64,000 nt of DNA, taken from contig CBDCQQ010000005.1 in assembly GCA_965220665.1 (NCBI GenBank), positions 2,356,001 to 2,420,000 of the forward strand. Direction: 5' to 3'. This DNA is from JAJDZL01 sp965220665. GTDB taxonomy: Bacteria; Pseudomonadota; Gammaproteobacteria; Arenicellales; JAJDZL01. Each line of letters starts with the position of its first letter. Positions within the stretch are counted from its first letter, which is position 1. The position numbers and the translations under genes are program-made. Shown one piece after another: positions 17,409 to 26,761 of the stretch. The notes under the pieces were generated by a model, which ran no database searches, was not told the DNA's origin, and saw nothing but the letters and a program-made list of their open reading frames with translations.

Positions 17409-17692
17409 TGCCTTTCGTCCTTTGGCTGCTCGACAACATGACCGAGGTCGCCGTACTCGAAATATTTCAGAATTGCGATGGTGGCAATGAAATTACACAG
17501 TGCATAGACGATTGCAATGTCAAGAAAGTCAGGTCGGTCTGTCAGAAATCCGTAGAGTGCGATAACAAGCACTGTCTTAGTGCCAAAATTATTGACTGCC
17601 AATATTCGATTGTAGATGTCCGGTCCAGCGAATGCTCTGATGAGCAAGAGGGCCATTCCCACTAAAACTGCAATTAGGGTGCCTGCAATCAT
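17405..17692 (-). CDS. mnhF: Mrp-type Na+/H+ antiporter subunit F
   Basis: This is a 95-residue protein of three helices matching MnhF/PhaF, with AGPDIYNRILAVNNFGTKTVLVIALYG conserved. A longer frame from 17815 exists, but its first 41 residues overlap mnhE deeply and are not membrane-like, so the ATG at 17692, 16 bases after the mnhE stop, is preferred; it begins directly with the first hydrophobic helix. It overlaps mnhG by four bases. Confidence 0.88.
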   Translation of the reverse strand: MIAGTLIAVLVGMALLLIRAFAGPDIYNRILAVNNFGTKTVLVIALYGFLTDRPDFLDIAIVYALCNFIATIAILKYFEYGDLGHVVEQPKDERQ

Positions 17693-17708
17693 ACGGATAG
17701 GATTAGGA

Positions 17709-18182
17709 TTAGTACTCGAGTTTTCGGACGCGGTCAGCCATGTCACCCTGTTCAAGCGGTTCCAGCATATCACCTCGTAAGGTATGAATTTCCAGTCTGG
17801 AATTTTCAGCTTCAATGGTCAGAGTGCCAGGAGTGAGAGTAATTGAGTTTGCATATATCACTTTTTGCAGATCACTCATTTCATCTGCCGGCAGCCAAAC
17901 CACTTTGGGGTTGATTCTGGACTTTGGGGAAAGAATGATTTTGCTAACCGCCCAAGTGGATATCATGATTTCTTTAATCAGCCAAAACCAATAAGAAACT
18001 ATCCTCCAGGGGATTAAATGGATGGGATAGTCTTCATGGTCGACAATTTCCATCCGGCGCGAGATTCTCTGTACCCAGATACATGAAACAGCACCAAGCA
18101 CTAGCAGTAAAGTTGTGTAGTGTCCGGAAAGGGCTAACCAGAACATAGCAAGAAACCAAAATGGCAGGATCAAGAACTTCAT
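17709..18182 (-). CDS. mnhE: Mrp-type Na+/H+ antiporter subunit E (first gene of operon)
   Basis: This 157-residue protein has two N-terminal hydrophobic helices followed by a cytoplasmic domain. The family hallmark is visible: LQKVIYANSITLTPGTLTIEAENSRLEIHTL (shown as ANSITLTPGTLTIE), and later DxxxxRVRKLE-like end. It is the first gene of the ten-gene run E-F-G-DUF4040-B-C-D-D-small-D, all on the minus strand with overlaps or gaps below 20 bases. The promoter would lie in the AT-rich 223 bases before it (18183-18405), where no clear element was identified. Confidence 0.9.
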   Translation of the reverse strand: MKFLILPFWFLAMFWLALSGHYTTLLLVLGAVSCIWVQRISRRMEIVDHEDYPIHLIPWRIVSYWFWLIKEIMISTWAVSKIILSPKSRINPKVVWLPADEMSDLQKVIYANSITLTPGTLTIEAENSRLEIHTLRGDMLEPLEQGDMADRVRKLEY

Positions 18183-18405
18183 TGGCAGTTGATCAGTTGA
18201 TGAAGTTCGCGGATGTACACCATTAATCTAATCATGAAAAAATCAGAATTGATTTGATTTAACCAACAGTTGGACTGGTTCCATTTGCTCAATTTTACCA
18301 ACTGCATCGTTATCTAATTGATTTGAATAAGCCACATTCAAATAATGAAAATAACAAATTACACCTGATTTTCGCTCATGTCTCACGTGTTGACAGGTAG
18401 CTAAT

Positions 18406-19836
18406 TCAAAGATGGGTTACATTAGGTTCAATTGGTAGACGCTTTGAAATACCAGTCAACTGCTCAAGTAGAAATCCGGCTGAAAGTATCGGTCCTTCAT
18501 CTCTCGGTGGTCCAATAATCTGTAGTCCTACTGGCAAGCCGTTGCGAGTGAATCCGGCTGGCACGGCCAGCACCGGACAACCTGTCAAAGTTAGAGCATA
18601 AGTAATAGCGAGCCACTCATAGTAGGTATCGAATGTGTGCTCTCCCAACGATTCGACAAACCTCATTTCAGAGTCAAAGGGTGGCACGATTGCACAGGGG
18701 CAAATGAGTAGATCAAACTTGTCAAAAAATCGAATCACCGTCTGCAAAATCTTGGCTTGCGTCAATTGTGCCTGTCCAATCGCCTCGGCCGTCAGTTTGG
18801 ACCCTTTTTCAATATTCCAGACAATTTCTGGCTTTAACAGATGTTCGTGCTTTCTGTAATCGTCCATTAAATTTGTGACGAATGAGGCGGCGCGCAACAC
18901 ATCGAAGCTTTCAATCGCACCGCTAAAGTTGGGGCTCTTATTTTCAACCGGTATGTTGAGTGTTTCGAACTGTTGAACAGCCTCCTGGCAGATCTGAGCG
19001 ACTTCCGGATCAATGACTGTAATTCCGAGATCTGGCGTGTATCCGATCCGTCTTGGTTTGACTGGATTGTCGATGTAATTCATATATGGCTTCTGTGAAG
19101 CCGGGTAGCTCAATGGGTCAGATGGATGAAAACCAGACATAACATCTAGAAAGAGCGCTGTGTCTCGACAGTTTCGAGCGATTGGACCTTGTACATGCAG
19201 ACAACTAAACGGCTCCTGTGTTCGACTTCTGGGTACTCTTCCCGGGCTGGGTCGCAATCCGACCACAGAATTGAAGCTGGCAGGTGTCCTTAAACTTCCG
19301 CCAAGATCAGACCCGGTCGCGAGCCACACTTCCCCGGATGCGATTGAAGCACACGCGCCGCCCGATGAACCAGCGACAGATTTACTGGTGTTCCAGGGGT
19401 TTCGTGTCACACCGAAAACTTCATTGAATGTACTGGCACCTGCACCAAATTCCGGAGTGTTCGATTTGCCCATCATGATCGCCCCGCGGTACTCTAGCTT
19501 CTGTACCAGGATGTCTGATTTGGCAGGTATGTAGTCCTTGTAAATTGGCGAGCCAAATGTTGTTCGAACGCCCGCGGTTTCAGTTAAGTCCTTGACCGAT
19601 ATTGGTAGTCCCCCTAACCAGTCTCGAAACTCTGAATGACCGAATGGCTGCTGTCTTTCTAACTCCCTTGCTTTTTCCAGAGCCCGATCGATGCAGAGAG
19701 TTGGCATTGCATTAATGCTTGTTTCGACCTGTTCTATCCGATCTGCAGAAGCGGTGACGGCATCTACGGGTGAAATATCCCGTGCCCTTAACAGATCAAC
19801 AACTTCACATGCAGTTTTCGAGATAAGTTCATTCAT
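18406..19836 (-). CDS. amidase signature family hydrolase
   Basis: This is an amidase of the Ser-cisSer-Lys family, which hydrolyses amide bonds of small molecules. The triad is visible: lysine in GLPISVKDLTE, serine in VAGSSGGACAS and nucleophilic serine in GSDLGGSLRTPASF. The C-terminal half has LTGCPVLAVPAGFTRNGLPVGLQIIGP. From the ATG at 19836 the product has 476 residues, normal for the family. A frame from 19914 would add 26 residues that do not look like the family N-terminus (MNELISKTACEVVDLLRAR is typical). It resembles indoleacetamide/aryl-amidase-type enzymes rather than GatA, as there is no gatB/gatC neighbour. Substrate unknown. Confidence 0.85.
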   Translation of the reverse strand: MNELISKTACEVVDLLRARDISPVDAVTASADRIEQVETSINAMPTLCIDRALEKARELERQQPFGHSEFRDWLGGLPISVKDLTETAGVRTTFGSPIYKDYIPAKSDILVQKLEYRGAIMMGKSNTPEFGAGASTFNEVFGVTRNPWNTSKSVAGSSGGACASIASGEVWLATGSDLGGSLRTPASFNSVVGLRPSPGRVPRSRTQEPFSCLHVQGPIARNCRDTALFLDVMSGFHPSDPLSYPASQKPYMNYIDNPVKPRRIGYTPDLGITVIDPEVAQICQEAVQQFETLNIPVENKSPNFSGAIESFDVLRAASFVTNLMDDYRKHEHLLKPEIVWNIEKGSKLTAEAIGQAQLTQAKILQTVIRFFDKFDLLICPCAIVPPFDSEMRFVESLGEHTFDTYYEWLAITYALTLTGCPVLAVPAGFTRNGLPVGLQIIGPPRDEGPILSAGFLLEQLTGISKRLPIEPNVTHL

Positions 19837-20140
19837 CAATTTGTTGACTACGATTTGATTTATTTTCGTGAATTGGTATTGAAATGCTTTGTTTAATTCG
19901 AACGCATACATCATTACCCACGTTCAATATTATGATGTATCTCGTTTGGACTCATGTGAATCCTAAATGAAATTTCTACAGAAGCGAATGACAATTGGAC
20001 AGAAAGTTTCGGTACGAAAATAATTACATTTATCAGTCATTTGGTTTCAATCAGTTCAGACATCCGAATTATGATTACAGTTCAATTGTTCGTTAGTCGT
20101 AGAGATAAGATCTTTTCATCAACAAGTAGGTATTAGAGCA
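19837..20140. other. intergenic region between divergent amidase and dipeptidase genes
   Basis: This AT-rich stretch must hold promoters for both divergent genes. I see no convincing reading frame, no strong inverted repeat and no clear sigma70 pair in it. Confidence 0.5.
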
Positions 20141-21124
20141 TTGAAAGTACAAGAATCATTTCCAGTAATTGATGCGCTGCAATCTTCCAACTGGTCTCGG
20201 CCTCACTTCGAATCTTTGGTAAATTCCGGCGTAACTGCAGTACACGTTACCGTTGCGTATTGGCACAGTTGCAGTGAAACACTGAAACAAATTGGCAAGT
20301 GGAATCATTGGTTTGAGGAGCATAGGGATTTAATTTTGAGAGTAAATGAGGCTGATGACATCAAAAACGCCCATCAGACTGGTCGCACCGGAATTGTTCT
20401 AGGTTTCCAAAATACTTCGCCAATTGGGGATGATTTTTCACTGATCGAAATCTATCATCAGTTAGGCATACGCATCATGCAGTTGACCTACAACAACCAC
20501 AATCATATTGGTGCCGGATGTTACGAGGAAGATGATGCAGGATTGACCCGATTCGGCCGTATTGCTGTTCGGGAAATGAATCGTCTGGGAATTGTTGTTG
20601 ATGTTTCTCATACTTCTGAGCGAACCTGCTTTGATGCAATAGAGTGTAGTGAACGTCCTATCGCAATTACCCATGCCAATCCGATCTCGTTCCGCAAGGT
20701 CGTTCGAAATAAGTCCGATGAACTGCTTAAAGAGTTGGCAAGAACTGGTGGAATGCTGGGATTTAGTATTTATCCACTTCATCTGGCGAATGGCAGTGAC
20801 TGCAAACTGGAGGACTTCTGCGACATGGCCTTAAGAACGGCGGACTTGATCGGTGTCGAGCATCTCGGACTGGGTACAGATTTGTGCCTTGATTGGGGCA
20901 GCGATTACCTTAATTACATGAGAAGCGGTAGGTGGGATGATCAAAGGAACAGTCAGTCTCAAGTTGAGTGGCCAGATTATCCATCTTGGTTTCAAAAAAA
21001 TGAAGACCTGCAAAACGTCGCGGATGGTCTTGCAACCGCAGGATTTTCTGATGGAGAGGTCAGAATGATTATGGGTGGCAACTGGTACCGTTTTTTTGAA
21101 GAAGGACTATCCCGCCAGAATTAA
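20141..21124 (+). CDS. membrane dipeptidase-like metallohydrolase (peptidase M19 family)
   Basis: The 327-residue protein matches the M19 renal dipeptidase fold. Visible are GIVLGFQNTSPIGDD, QLTYNNHNHIGAGCYE, GLTRFGRIAVREMNRLGIVVDVSHTSE (catalytic and metal-binding glutamate/histidine region), PIAITHANP and HLGLGTDLCLDWG. Standard M19 enzymes start with a metal-binding HxD; here the segment is VIDALQSSNWSR, keeping the aspartate but lacking the histidine. This places it in a divergent M19 subgroup whose substrate is unlikely to be an ordinary dipeptide. The start is a TTG; no better start is nearby. It leads a group with the next two genes. Confidence 0.82.
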   Translation: MKVQESFPVIDALQSSNWSRPHFESLVNSGVTAVHVTVAYWHSCSETLKQIGKWNHWFEEHRDLILRVNEADDIKNAHQTGRTGIVLGFQNTSPIGDDFSLIEIYHQLGIRIMQLTYNNHNHIGAGCYEEDDAGLTRFGRIAVREMNRLGIVVDVSHTSERTCFDAIECSERPIAITHANPISFRKVVRNKSDELLKELARTGGMLGFSIYPLHLANGSDCKLEDFCDMALRTADLIGVEHLGLGTDLCLDWGSDYLNYMRSGRWDDQRNSQSQVEWPDYPSWFQKNEDLQNVADGLATAGFSDGEVRMIMGGNWYRFFEEGLSRQN

Positions 21125-21153
21125 ATTTCACGACTTGTACATTCAATCGCGCC

Positions 21154-22869
21154 TTGGAACATATCAACCAACAGTTCGGTCAGTTGCTTCGACCGCCTGA
21201 AACAGTCATGAATTTGGAGCGTTTAGGCTCATTTCATTCAAGTCGCTTGAGCTTTTCACGAACGCTGGTACGACGGATGCATCGTGAAACGTGGCGCTTC
21301 GAAATTTTCAGTAACACACTCGATGAATCCGGTTTCGGAACTTTGATCTATCTGATTCATACTCCTTCAGGTCCCGTTAGTTTCATTTCATTTGTTTCCG
21401 AACTTGATGCTGCTGATCGCACCGATCGAGTGATTGCCGAAAAGTGGGATATGTGCTTTACACTGTTCAACGGAATCCCGAGTGAAGCTGACATAAAACG
21501 GCTAAGTCGGGAATTGCCGTACCAGGAAGCAGGGCGCCTCAGTGAATCTGAACTGGTAATGAGCAGAGCCAACAAAAGTGTTCGTCTGTTCAATTCAGTT
21601 ATTGATTGCCTTGCCTCAGGTTTTCAACCGGATGTAGAGGATATTATGAAGATCGGATACCTAATTCGAACCACAGCCGTTTACGGAAACGGAAAATTCG
21701 GGGTGATGGATTTTCATCGGGTCAAGCAGTCAACGCCATTTGGATTACCATTTCAGGCAGAAATGCTCACCGTTTATATGGCGAGACAGTTGAGTATTGA
21801 TTTGGTTGAACATATTGCTAAGCAGCGCGATCAAGTCCGGGCAGTTGGATTGTCGAGAGAACTAAAGCGGGCAATTGGAGTCGGTAATGCAACTGGCCTT
21901 GGAATGGCACCGTTTCTGATTGGCCATCCTCAACTGATTGGCCAGTGGATAAAGATTCGGGAGGTTGCAATTGTAGTAGCAAAATCCAGATCAAAAGTCA
22001 CACGTCAGAAGTTGAACCACTTAAAGAAGTTGATTGAACGGGTCGAAGGACATTTGGAGCAATGGCAGACCGAAGATCCAAGACAGGCAGAACGTATTTT
22101 GGTACTAAAGGAGGAAATTACAAGACTCAAATTAGAGCTGAGTCAGATAAATGATGGTCAATCGGCTTGGCAACAGCTTTCAGAATGGGCACTGGAAAAT
22201 TCCAGTATGGAGTGTCAGGAATTACTGAATAGTTTGATTCTTGAAATTTATCCACATGAAATCAATGAACTTGAAAACATGATGGGAGTCGATGAATTCA
22301 TTCATTTTGATCCGTCTATGGGACTGGAAGAGTTAAGGAACTGTATTGAAATGCGCTACGCGTGGGCATTAGATGTGGATTTTGAACATCCAGATTCTCA
22401 ACATTATTTTTGGTACGTTTCACAGGAAAAAGAAGAACCGAGATTGGGTAAACGTTATCTGGAACCTGGTTGTGAGTTAGAAATGAAGGTCGGAATTGCC
22501 AGAGATGTCAGTGCTTTGTACAAGACCATACGCGATCTCGAAACACATGATAAATGCTCATCAGTTGCTGATTTATTGCGCCTGCATCCAAATTTTCGAT
22601 ATATCGTTTCCCGCATACAGTCCCTTACAGATTTCGAATATGCAGAGATTCAGAATAACCTGCTAGGCAGGGAATGTCTGCCTATAGATCTGCTTCGCTG
22701 CAAGCTTGCAATTTTCGGGGCGACAAGATTCGATCCGAAATCCAATCTCTGGACTCGGATCACGCTGTTTCAGGGTGCACCTCTGCTCGATGAACTCGGT
22801 CGTGATTTTGCGGACGATTGGGCGTTCCCTGTAGTACCAGTGACAACCTCTGCGGCCGCTTCATCCTGA
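21154..22869 (+). CDS. uncharacterised 571-residue protein
   Basis: I do not recognise a family with confidence. The protein is soluble, with no signal peptide or membrane segment. It has an N-terminal part rich in aromatic and arginine residues (RLGSFHSSRLSFSRTLVRRM), a central charged stretch likely to form a coiled coil (about residues 290-350: KLNHLKKLIERVEGHLEQ and ILVLKEEITRLKLELSQI), and a C-terminal part ending in ARFDPKSNLWTRITLFQGAP-like sequence (RFDPKSNLWTRITLFQGAP). The start is TTG at 21154; an ATG 18 codons later (21208) is an alternative. It lies 29 bases after the M19 gene and overlaps the next gene by one base (TGATG), so the three are probably one transcription unit. Confidence 0.7.
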   Translation: MEHINQQFGQLLRPPETVMNLERLGSFHSSRLSFSRTLVRRMHRETWRFEIFSNTLDESGFGTLIYLIHTPSGPVSFISFVSELDAADRTDRVIAEKWDMCFTLFNGIPSEADIKRLSRELPYQEAGRLSESELVMSRANKSVRLFNSVIDCLASGFQPDVEDIMKIGYLIRTTAVYGNGKFGVMDFHRVKQSTPFGLPFQAEMLTVYMARQLSIDLVEHIAKQRDQVRAVGLSRELKRAIGVGNATGLGMAPFLIGHPQLIGQWIKIREVAIVVAKSRSKVTRQKLNHLKKLIERVEGHLEQWQTEDPRQAERILVLKEEITRLKLELSQINDGQSAWQQLSEWALENSSMECQELLNSLILEIYPHEINELENMMGVDEFIHFDPSMGLEELRNCIEMRYAWALDVDFEHPDSQHYFWYVSQEKEEPRLGKRYLEPGCELEMKVGIARDVSALYKTIRDLETHDKCSSVADLLRLHPNFRYIVSRIQSLTDFEYAEIQNNLLGRECLPIDLLRCKLAIFGATRFDPKSNLWTRITLFQGAPLLDELGRDFADDWAFPVVPVTTSAAASS

Positions 22870-23555
22870 TGTGCGAGATCAGAGCTACGGTACAGCTTTC
22901 AAACAGTGAATGTTGTACCCTGACCAGGCGCGTTCTCTCTGCACTTGGAATCCCACCAGGTGCTGATATAGAAATTGGAAGTGCACTAGTTTGGCTTGCG
23001 GCAACAGACACTGTTCCATTGCAATTGCTAGCAGATCTACTGCCCAAATTGCAACATGAATCTGACAGATTCAATATTCTGTCCTTAATTGAAACTCTTG
23101 ATCGGCTTGCTGCACTTGCCAACTCCTTCGATCAAGCCTGTACTGCGAGAGTAAATAGTTCAAAGGTAATTGCTTTGCTTTTACCGCTTGCACTATCCAG
23201 GTCTAAATTAGGTCTCTGTTTTCGGCTGCAATTGCCCAAGTCCTGGATCATCATCGAAAATGGTGAATTCTGGACGAGTGAAGAAACGTTCTGGACTCGC
23301 GATTGGCAGGACTCTAAAGAGGTTTTGGTCGTGTGTGTGTCCAACCAATTGTCTTGTAATATATCTTTGTTTGATAAGACAGGACTCAATTGGCACTTCA
23401 GTCAGTCAAAGCTTCAGAGCTTAAGCTCTCGACGGATCAATATCGACTTCGAAAGCTTACAGATATTGAAGACGAAGGCGGCGGAATCATTTGTGCCAAA
23501 TAGTGACCTGTCAAGACGTAGTGGTGCTGGGGCAGAAGTAGACGATAACGATTGA
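22869..23555 (+). CDS. uncharacterised protein, possibly DUF3726-like
   Basis: This 228-residue protein starts at the ATG that overlaps the stop of the preceding gene (TGATG). A frame from 22818 would overlap that gene by 50 bases and is not preferred. The N-terminus (LSNSECCTLTRRVLSALGIPPGADIEIGSALVWLAA, given here in part as VLSALGIPPGADIEIG) recalls DUF3726 proteins, from memory only. No membrane segment or catalytic motif is seen, and the C-terminal third is low in recognisable features. Together with the M19 homologue and the 571-residue protein it forms a three-gene cluster of unknown function converging on a GMC oxidoreductase gene. Confidence 0.6.
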   Translation: MCEIRATVQLSNSECCTLTRRVLSALGIPPGADIEIGSALVWLAATDTVPLQLLADLLPKLQHESDRFNILSLIETLDRLAALANSFDQACTARVNSSKVIALLLPLALSRSKLGLCFRLQLPKSWIIIENGEFWTSEETFWTRDWQDSKEVLVVCVSNQLSCNISLFDKTGLNWHFSQSKLQSLSSRRINIDFESLQILKTKAAESFVPNSDLSRRSGAGAEVDDND

Positions 23556-23574
23556 TTGATTAGCTGATCAACCA

Positions 23575-25176
23575 TCACCCTTTTAAAAGAATCATGTCAG
23601 CCGCTTTCTCAGCGATTGCAAACGTTGGTGCGTTGGTATTACCCGAGGTGATCATGGGCATAATCGATGCATCCACGACTCGCAAGCCATGTATACCATG
23701 AACTTTGAGCGTTGAATCGACAACCGCCATCGGGTCTGTAAGCGGCCCCATTTTGCATGTTCCAACCGGGTGATAAATGGTTTCGCCAATGTTTCTGGCG
23801 CAATCGAGCAGTTCTTCGTCAGTTTGCACCTGATCCCCTGGTAACACTTCTTCCTCCACATATTGCGACATTGCCTTGCTGTTTGCAATGGCTCTGGACA
23901 CCTTCATTGCATTGACGGTGGTCACCTGGTCTTCCTCAGTGGCTAGGTAATTAGGATGGATGGCGATGTAGTCCTGGGGATTGGTTGACTTTAGTTGCAG
24001 GTTTCCGCGGCTGGTTGGCCGAAGCTGTGTAACAGAAGACGTGATGCCTGAGTAGTTATGAACGCCTTGCCCAGGACTGTCAGAACTTAGCGGTTGAAAA
24101 TGAAATTGGATGTCTGGGCGTTTGATATGTGGTAAGGATCCTGTAAATATGCCAATCTGACTTGCCGCCATGCTCATTGGCCCGGTACGAAACGCAATAT
24201 ACTGCATACCGATCAGCATTTTGTAGATCGGATTTCGAATTTCATCATTCAGTGTCTTGACTGAACAGCGATACACCGAACGAATTTGAAGGTGATCGTG
24301 CAGGTTCTCGCCAACACCTGGCAAGTTGTGTTTGACGGGGATTTGAAATTCTCGTAAATGATCAGGATTTCCGACGCCCGACAGCATCAGAAGCTGTGGA
24401 GAATTGATCGAACCGGCACTAAGGATGACTTCTCGATTGGCATGGATAGTGAACTTTCTGCCATCTTGCTGATATTCCACACCTGATGCACGGTTTTCAT
24501 CGATAACAATTCGACTTGTCAGCGCTTTGGTGACGACTTTCAGATTAGAGCGTTTGGAAACGGGTTTCAGATAACCAACAGCTGAGCTGCAACGTCTACC
24601 TTTCCATGCAGTTAACTGATAATATCCAACGCCTTCCTGTGTTGCGCCATTGAAATCGTTGTTTAGAGGAATGCCAATTTCTTCGGCACCTTTGATAAAT
24701 GCATCGCCGATTGCTCGACGAATTCGCATATCAGATACTTTCAGCATTCCATTCTGACCGTGATACTTGTCAGCGCCACGCTCCTGATGCTCGCATCTGA
24801 TGAAGTAGGGCAGCATGTTCTCATACGACCAACCAGGGTTGCCGGCGTTCTCCCAGTCATCGTAATCTTCCTTTTGGCCGCGAACATATAGTAGACCGTT
24901 AATCGAACTTGAGCCGCCAAGAACTTTCCCACGCGGCCATTCTATCGACCGTTTATTCAATCCTGGATCAGGTTCGGTGCTGTAGCACCAGTCAGTTGCC
25001 GGATTGTGCATCGTCTCGAAGTAGCCCACGGGAATGTGAATCCATAGATTCGTATCCCGCTTTCCGGCCTCAAGCACCAGCACAGTGTTTTTTGAGTTTT
25101 CCGAAAGACGATTTGCGAGTACACATCCGGCTGTTCCACCACCCACGATGATGTAATCAAATGTGTCGGTGTGCAT
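23575..25176 (-). CDS. GMC family FAD-dependent oxidoreductase (choline dehydrogenase-like)
   Basis: This is a glucose-methanol-choline oxidoreductase, which oxidises an alcohol to an aldehyde using FAD. The 533-residue length is typical. The FAD-binding motif is YIIVGGGTAGCVLANRLSE (residues 8-26); GMC signature 1 lies in WPRGKVLGGSSSINGLLYVRG and signature 2 in ILSAGSINSPQLLMLSGVG. The catalytic region near the end is YHPVGTCKMG and DASIMPMITSGNTNAPT. It resembles choline and alcohol dehydrogenases, but betaine genes (betB, betI) are not adjacent, so the substrate is open. Confidence 0.9.
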   Translation of the reverse strand: MHTDTFDYIIVGGGTAGCVLANRLSENSKNTVLVLEAGKRDTNLWIHIPVGYFETMHNPATDWCYSTEPDPGLNKRSIEWPRGKVLGGSSSINGLLYVRGQKEDYDDWENAGNPGWSYENMLPYFIRCEHQERGADKYHGQNGMLKVSDMRIRRAIGDAFIKGAEEIGIPLNNDFNGATQEGVGYYQLTAWKGRRCSSAVGYLKPVSKRSNLKVVTKALTSRIVIDENRASGVEYQQDGRKFTIHANREVILSAGSINSPQLLMLSGVGNPDHLREFQIPVKHNLPGVGENLHDHLQIRSVYRCSVKTLNDEIRNPIYKMLIGMQYIAFRTGPMSMAASQIGIFTGSLPHIKRPDIQFHFQPLSSDSPGQGVHNYSGITSSVTQLRPTSRGNLQLKSTNPQDYIAIHPNYLATEEDQVTTVNAMKVSRAIANSKAMSQYVEEEVLPGDQVQTDEELLDCARNIGETIYHPVGTCKMGPLTDPMAVVDSTLKVHGIHGLRVVDASIMPMITSGNTNAPTFAIAEKAADMILLKG

Positions 25177-25454
25177 TAGAGAGCAGACCTGCGGGGGAAA
25201 ATTTGATTCGAAAGTTTGACGTGATTAGACATAAACAATTTCGCTCTTTAAGTTTGGTCTTTTTCTGATTTTCTACCAGTGGTTTGAATTGGCCTCGCTG
25301 TATTTTATTTTCAATGGTTGGCATTCCACACAAAATTCAAGGGAGTTTAAAGACGATTCTGCATCTTTCAGACTGTAACCGTCGCAAAACTATAATGATT
25401 GAGCAACTATTCATGTTGATCAGTGAATGTGCATTACCATCGGGAGCAAATGAC

Positions 25455-26369
25455 ATGAAATGGCAACGGCCCAAGGTGATTCCGGGAGCCGGTCTCAACT
25501 CAGCTCGGCAAAACTATCAGCACATCGAAGTCAAACCTTATGCTGGTGCGTGTGGTGCTGAAATTTTTGGTGTAGACATCTCACATCCGGTATCAGAAGA
25601 AGTGATAGAGGAAATCAAGCAGGCGTTCCACGACCACTTGGTTATCTTTTTTCGTGACCAAATTATCGAGCCTGACTCCTTCAAAGAATTTGGTAGGAAT
25701 TTTGGGTCATTCCACATTCATCCATACGTTGGTTCATTGGCAGGACATCCTGAAATCATGATGGTGATCAAGAATCCAGAAGACAAGTACAACTTTTCGG
25801 GAACATGGCACAGCGATGTAACTTTCCAGGCAAAACCTCCACTGGGATCGATTTTGTGTGGGATGGAAGTTCCAAAATTCGGTGGGAATACTCTATTTGC
25901 TAACCAGTACCTGGCTTACGACATGCTTACTGATGTTTACAAAAGTATGCTGGAGGGTCTAAACGCGATTCATAGCGCCGAAAACGTTTACAGTCATGAG
26001 GGCGAGTACGCGAGCACAGACTACCAGGACAAACATGCAGGTACACCAATTCGCGCGGACAACAGTGCAAATATTCGCGTCATTCACCCAATTGTTCGTA
26101 CCCATCCTGAAACCGGCCGAAAGGCACTCTATGTGAATGAGCCGTTTACAGTAGGAATCGAAGGAATGAGTGAAGAAGAGTCAGAACCAATTCTTCGCTA
26201 TCTGGTCAAGCATGCAGTTCAGCCGGATATTTGCTGTAGTTTTCGCTGGGAACCGGGATCAATCGCTTTTTGGGACAATCGTTGTCTTCAGCATTACGCC
26301 TTGAACGATTACCCGGGTGAACGTCGAGCTATGTGGCGCCTCACGATTAATGGGGACCGGCCAGTCTAG
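25455..26369 (+). CDS. TauD/TfdA family Fe(II)/2-oxoglutarate-dependent dioxygenase
   Basis: The enzyme uses Fe(II), oxygen and 2-oxoglutarate to hydroxylate a small substrate. The HxD iron-binding pair is H119 and D121 in TWHSDVTF, the distal histidine is in CLQHYALNDY, and the 2-oxoglutarate-binding arginine should be in ERRAMWRLTING. The start at ATG 25455 has a good GGGAG site eight bases upstream and gives 304 residues, normal for the family; a longer frame from 25284 has an unrelated N-terminus. Related family members desulfonate taurine or cleave 2,4-D; the substrate here is unknown, though neighbours suggest organic osmolyte or sulfur compound use. Confidence 0.88.
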   Translation: MKWQRPKVIPGAGLNSARQNYQHIEVKPYAGACGAEIFGVDISHPVSEEVIEEIKQAFHDHLVIFFRDQIIEPDSFKEFGRNFGSFHIHPYVGSLAGHPEIMMVIKNPEDKYNFSGTWHSDVTFQAKPPLGSILCGMEVPKFGGNTLFANQYLAYDMLTDVYKSMLEGLNAIHSAENVYSHEGEYASTDYQDKHAGTPIRADNSANIRVIHPIVRTHPETGRKALYVNEPFTVGIEGMSEEESEPILRYLVKHAVQPDICCSFRWEPGSIAFWDNRCLQHYALNDYPGERRAMWRLTINGDRPV

Positions 26370-26579
26370 TGTCCTGTATTGTGGGTAAGTGTCAGATTAT
26401 TGGCAAATATTACCAATGGCATTCATTTACAAAAATCAGTTGCATCGATGAGCGGAAGAATTTCAAGCTGTTGAAATGGCTGGGCTAAAATGATTGCAAG
26501 AAAATTATCAATCAGCTAAGAGTGCAATGCAATCAACAATCTGTGAAAATAATAAGCACATGAAATCGTGCGTAAGCCG

Positions 26580-26740
26580 TTCAACGCATGTGTGGTCAAC
26601 GGCCATCGGTCCGCCGTTGTTGACCTCGGTCTGCAGCGTGCAGCCAGGAATCATCCTGGCCAACAACCGGGCGGAAGACCGTCTGCATTTTAATCAACCT
26701 CGCGGGAACATCGATCTCCAGAGGGGATTAATGCCCTCTA
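26580..26740 (+). promoter_or_regulatory. structured leader with several hairpins upstream of the small coiled-coil gene
   Basis: The stretch before the gene at 26762 contains at least three strong inverted repeats on the plus strand: GGTCAACGGC pairing with GCCGTTGTTGACC around 26594-26624, CCAGGA-atca-TCCTGG around 26644-26659, and AGAGGG pairing with CCCTCT around 26718-26738. It is also GC-richer than the flanking DNA. The 26370-26579 part shows nothing recognisable. It may be a structured 5' UTR or a small RNA; no known riboswitch was recognised. Confidence 0.4.
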
Positions 26741-26761
26741 ACAATACAATCGGAGGAAACC

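Noticed and set aside
17693..17815. N-terminal extension of mnhF.
   Set aside because: It overlaps mnhE in another frame and does not resemble a membrane subunit N-terminus; the start at 17692 is preferred.
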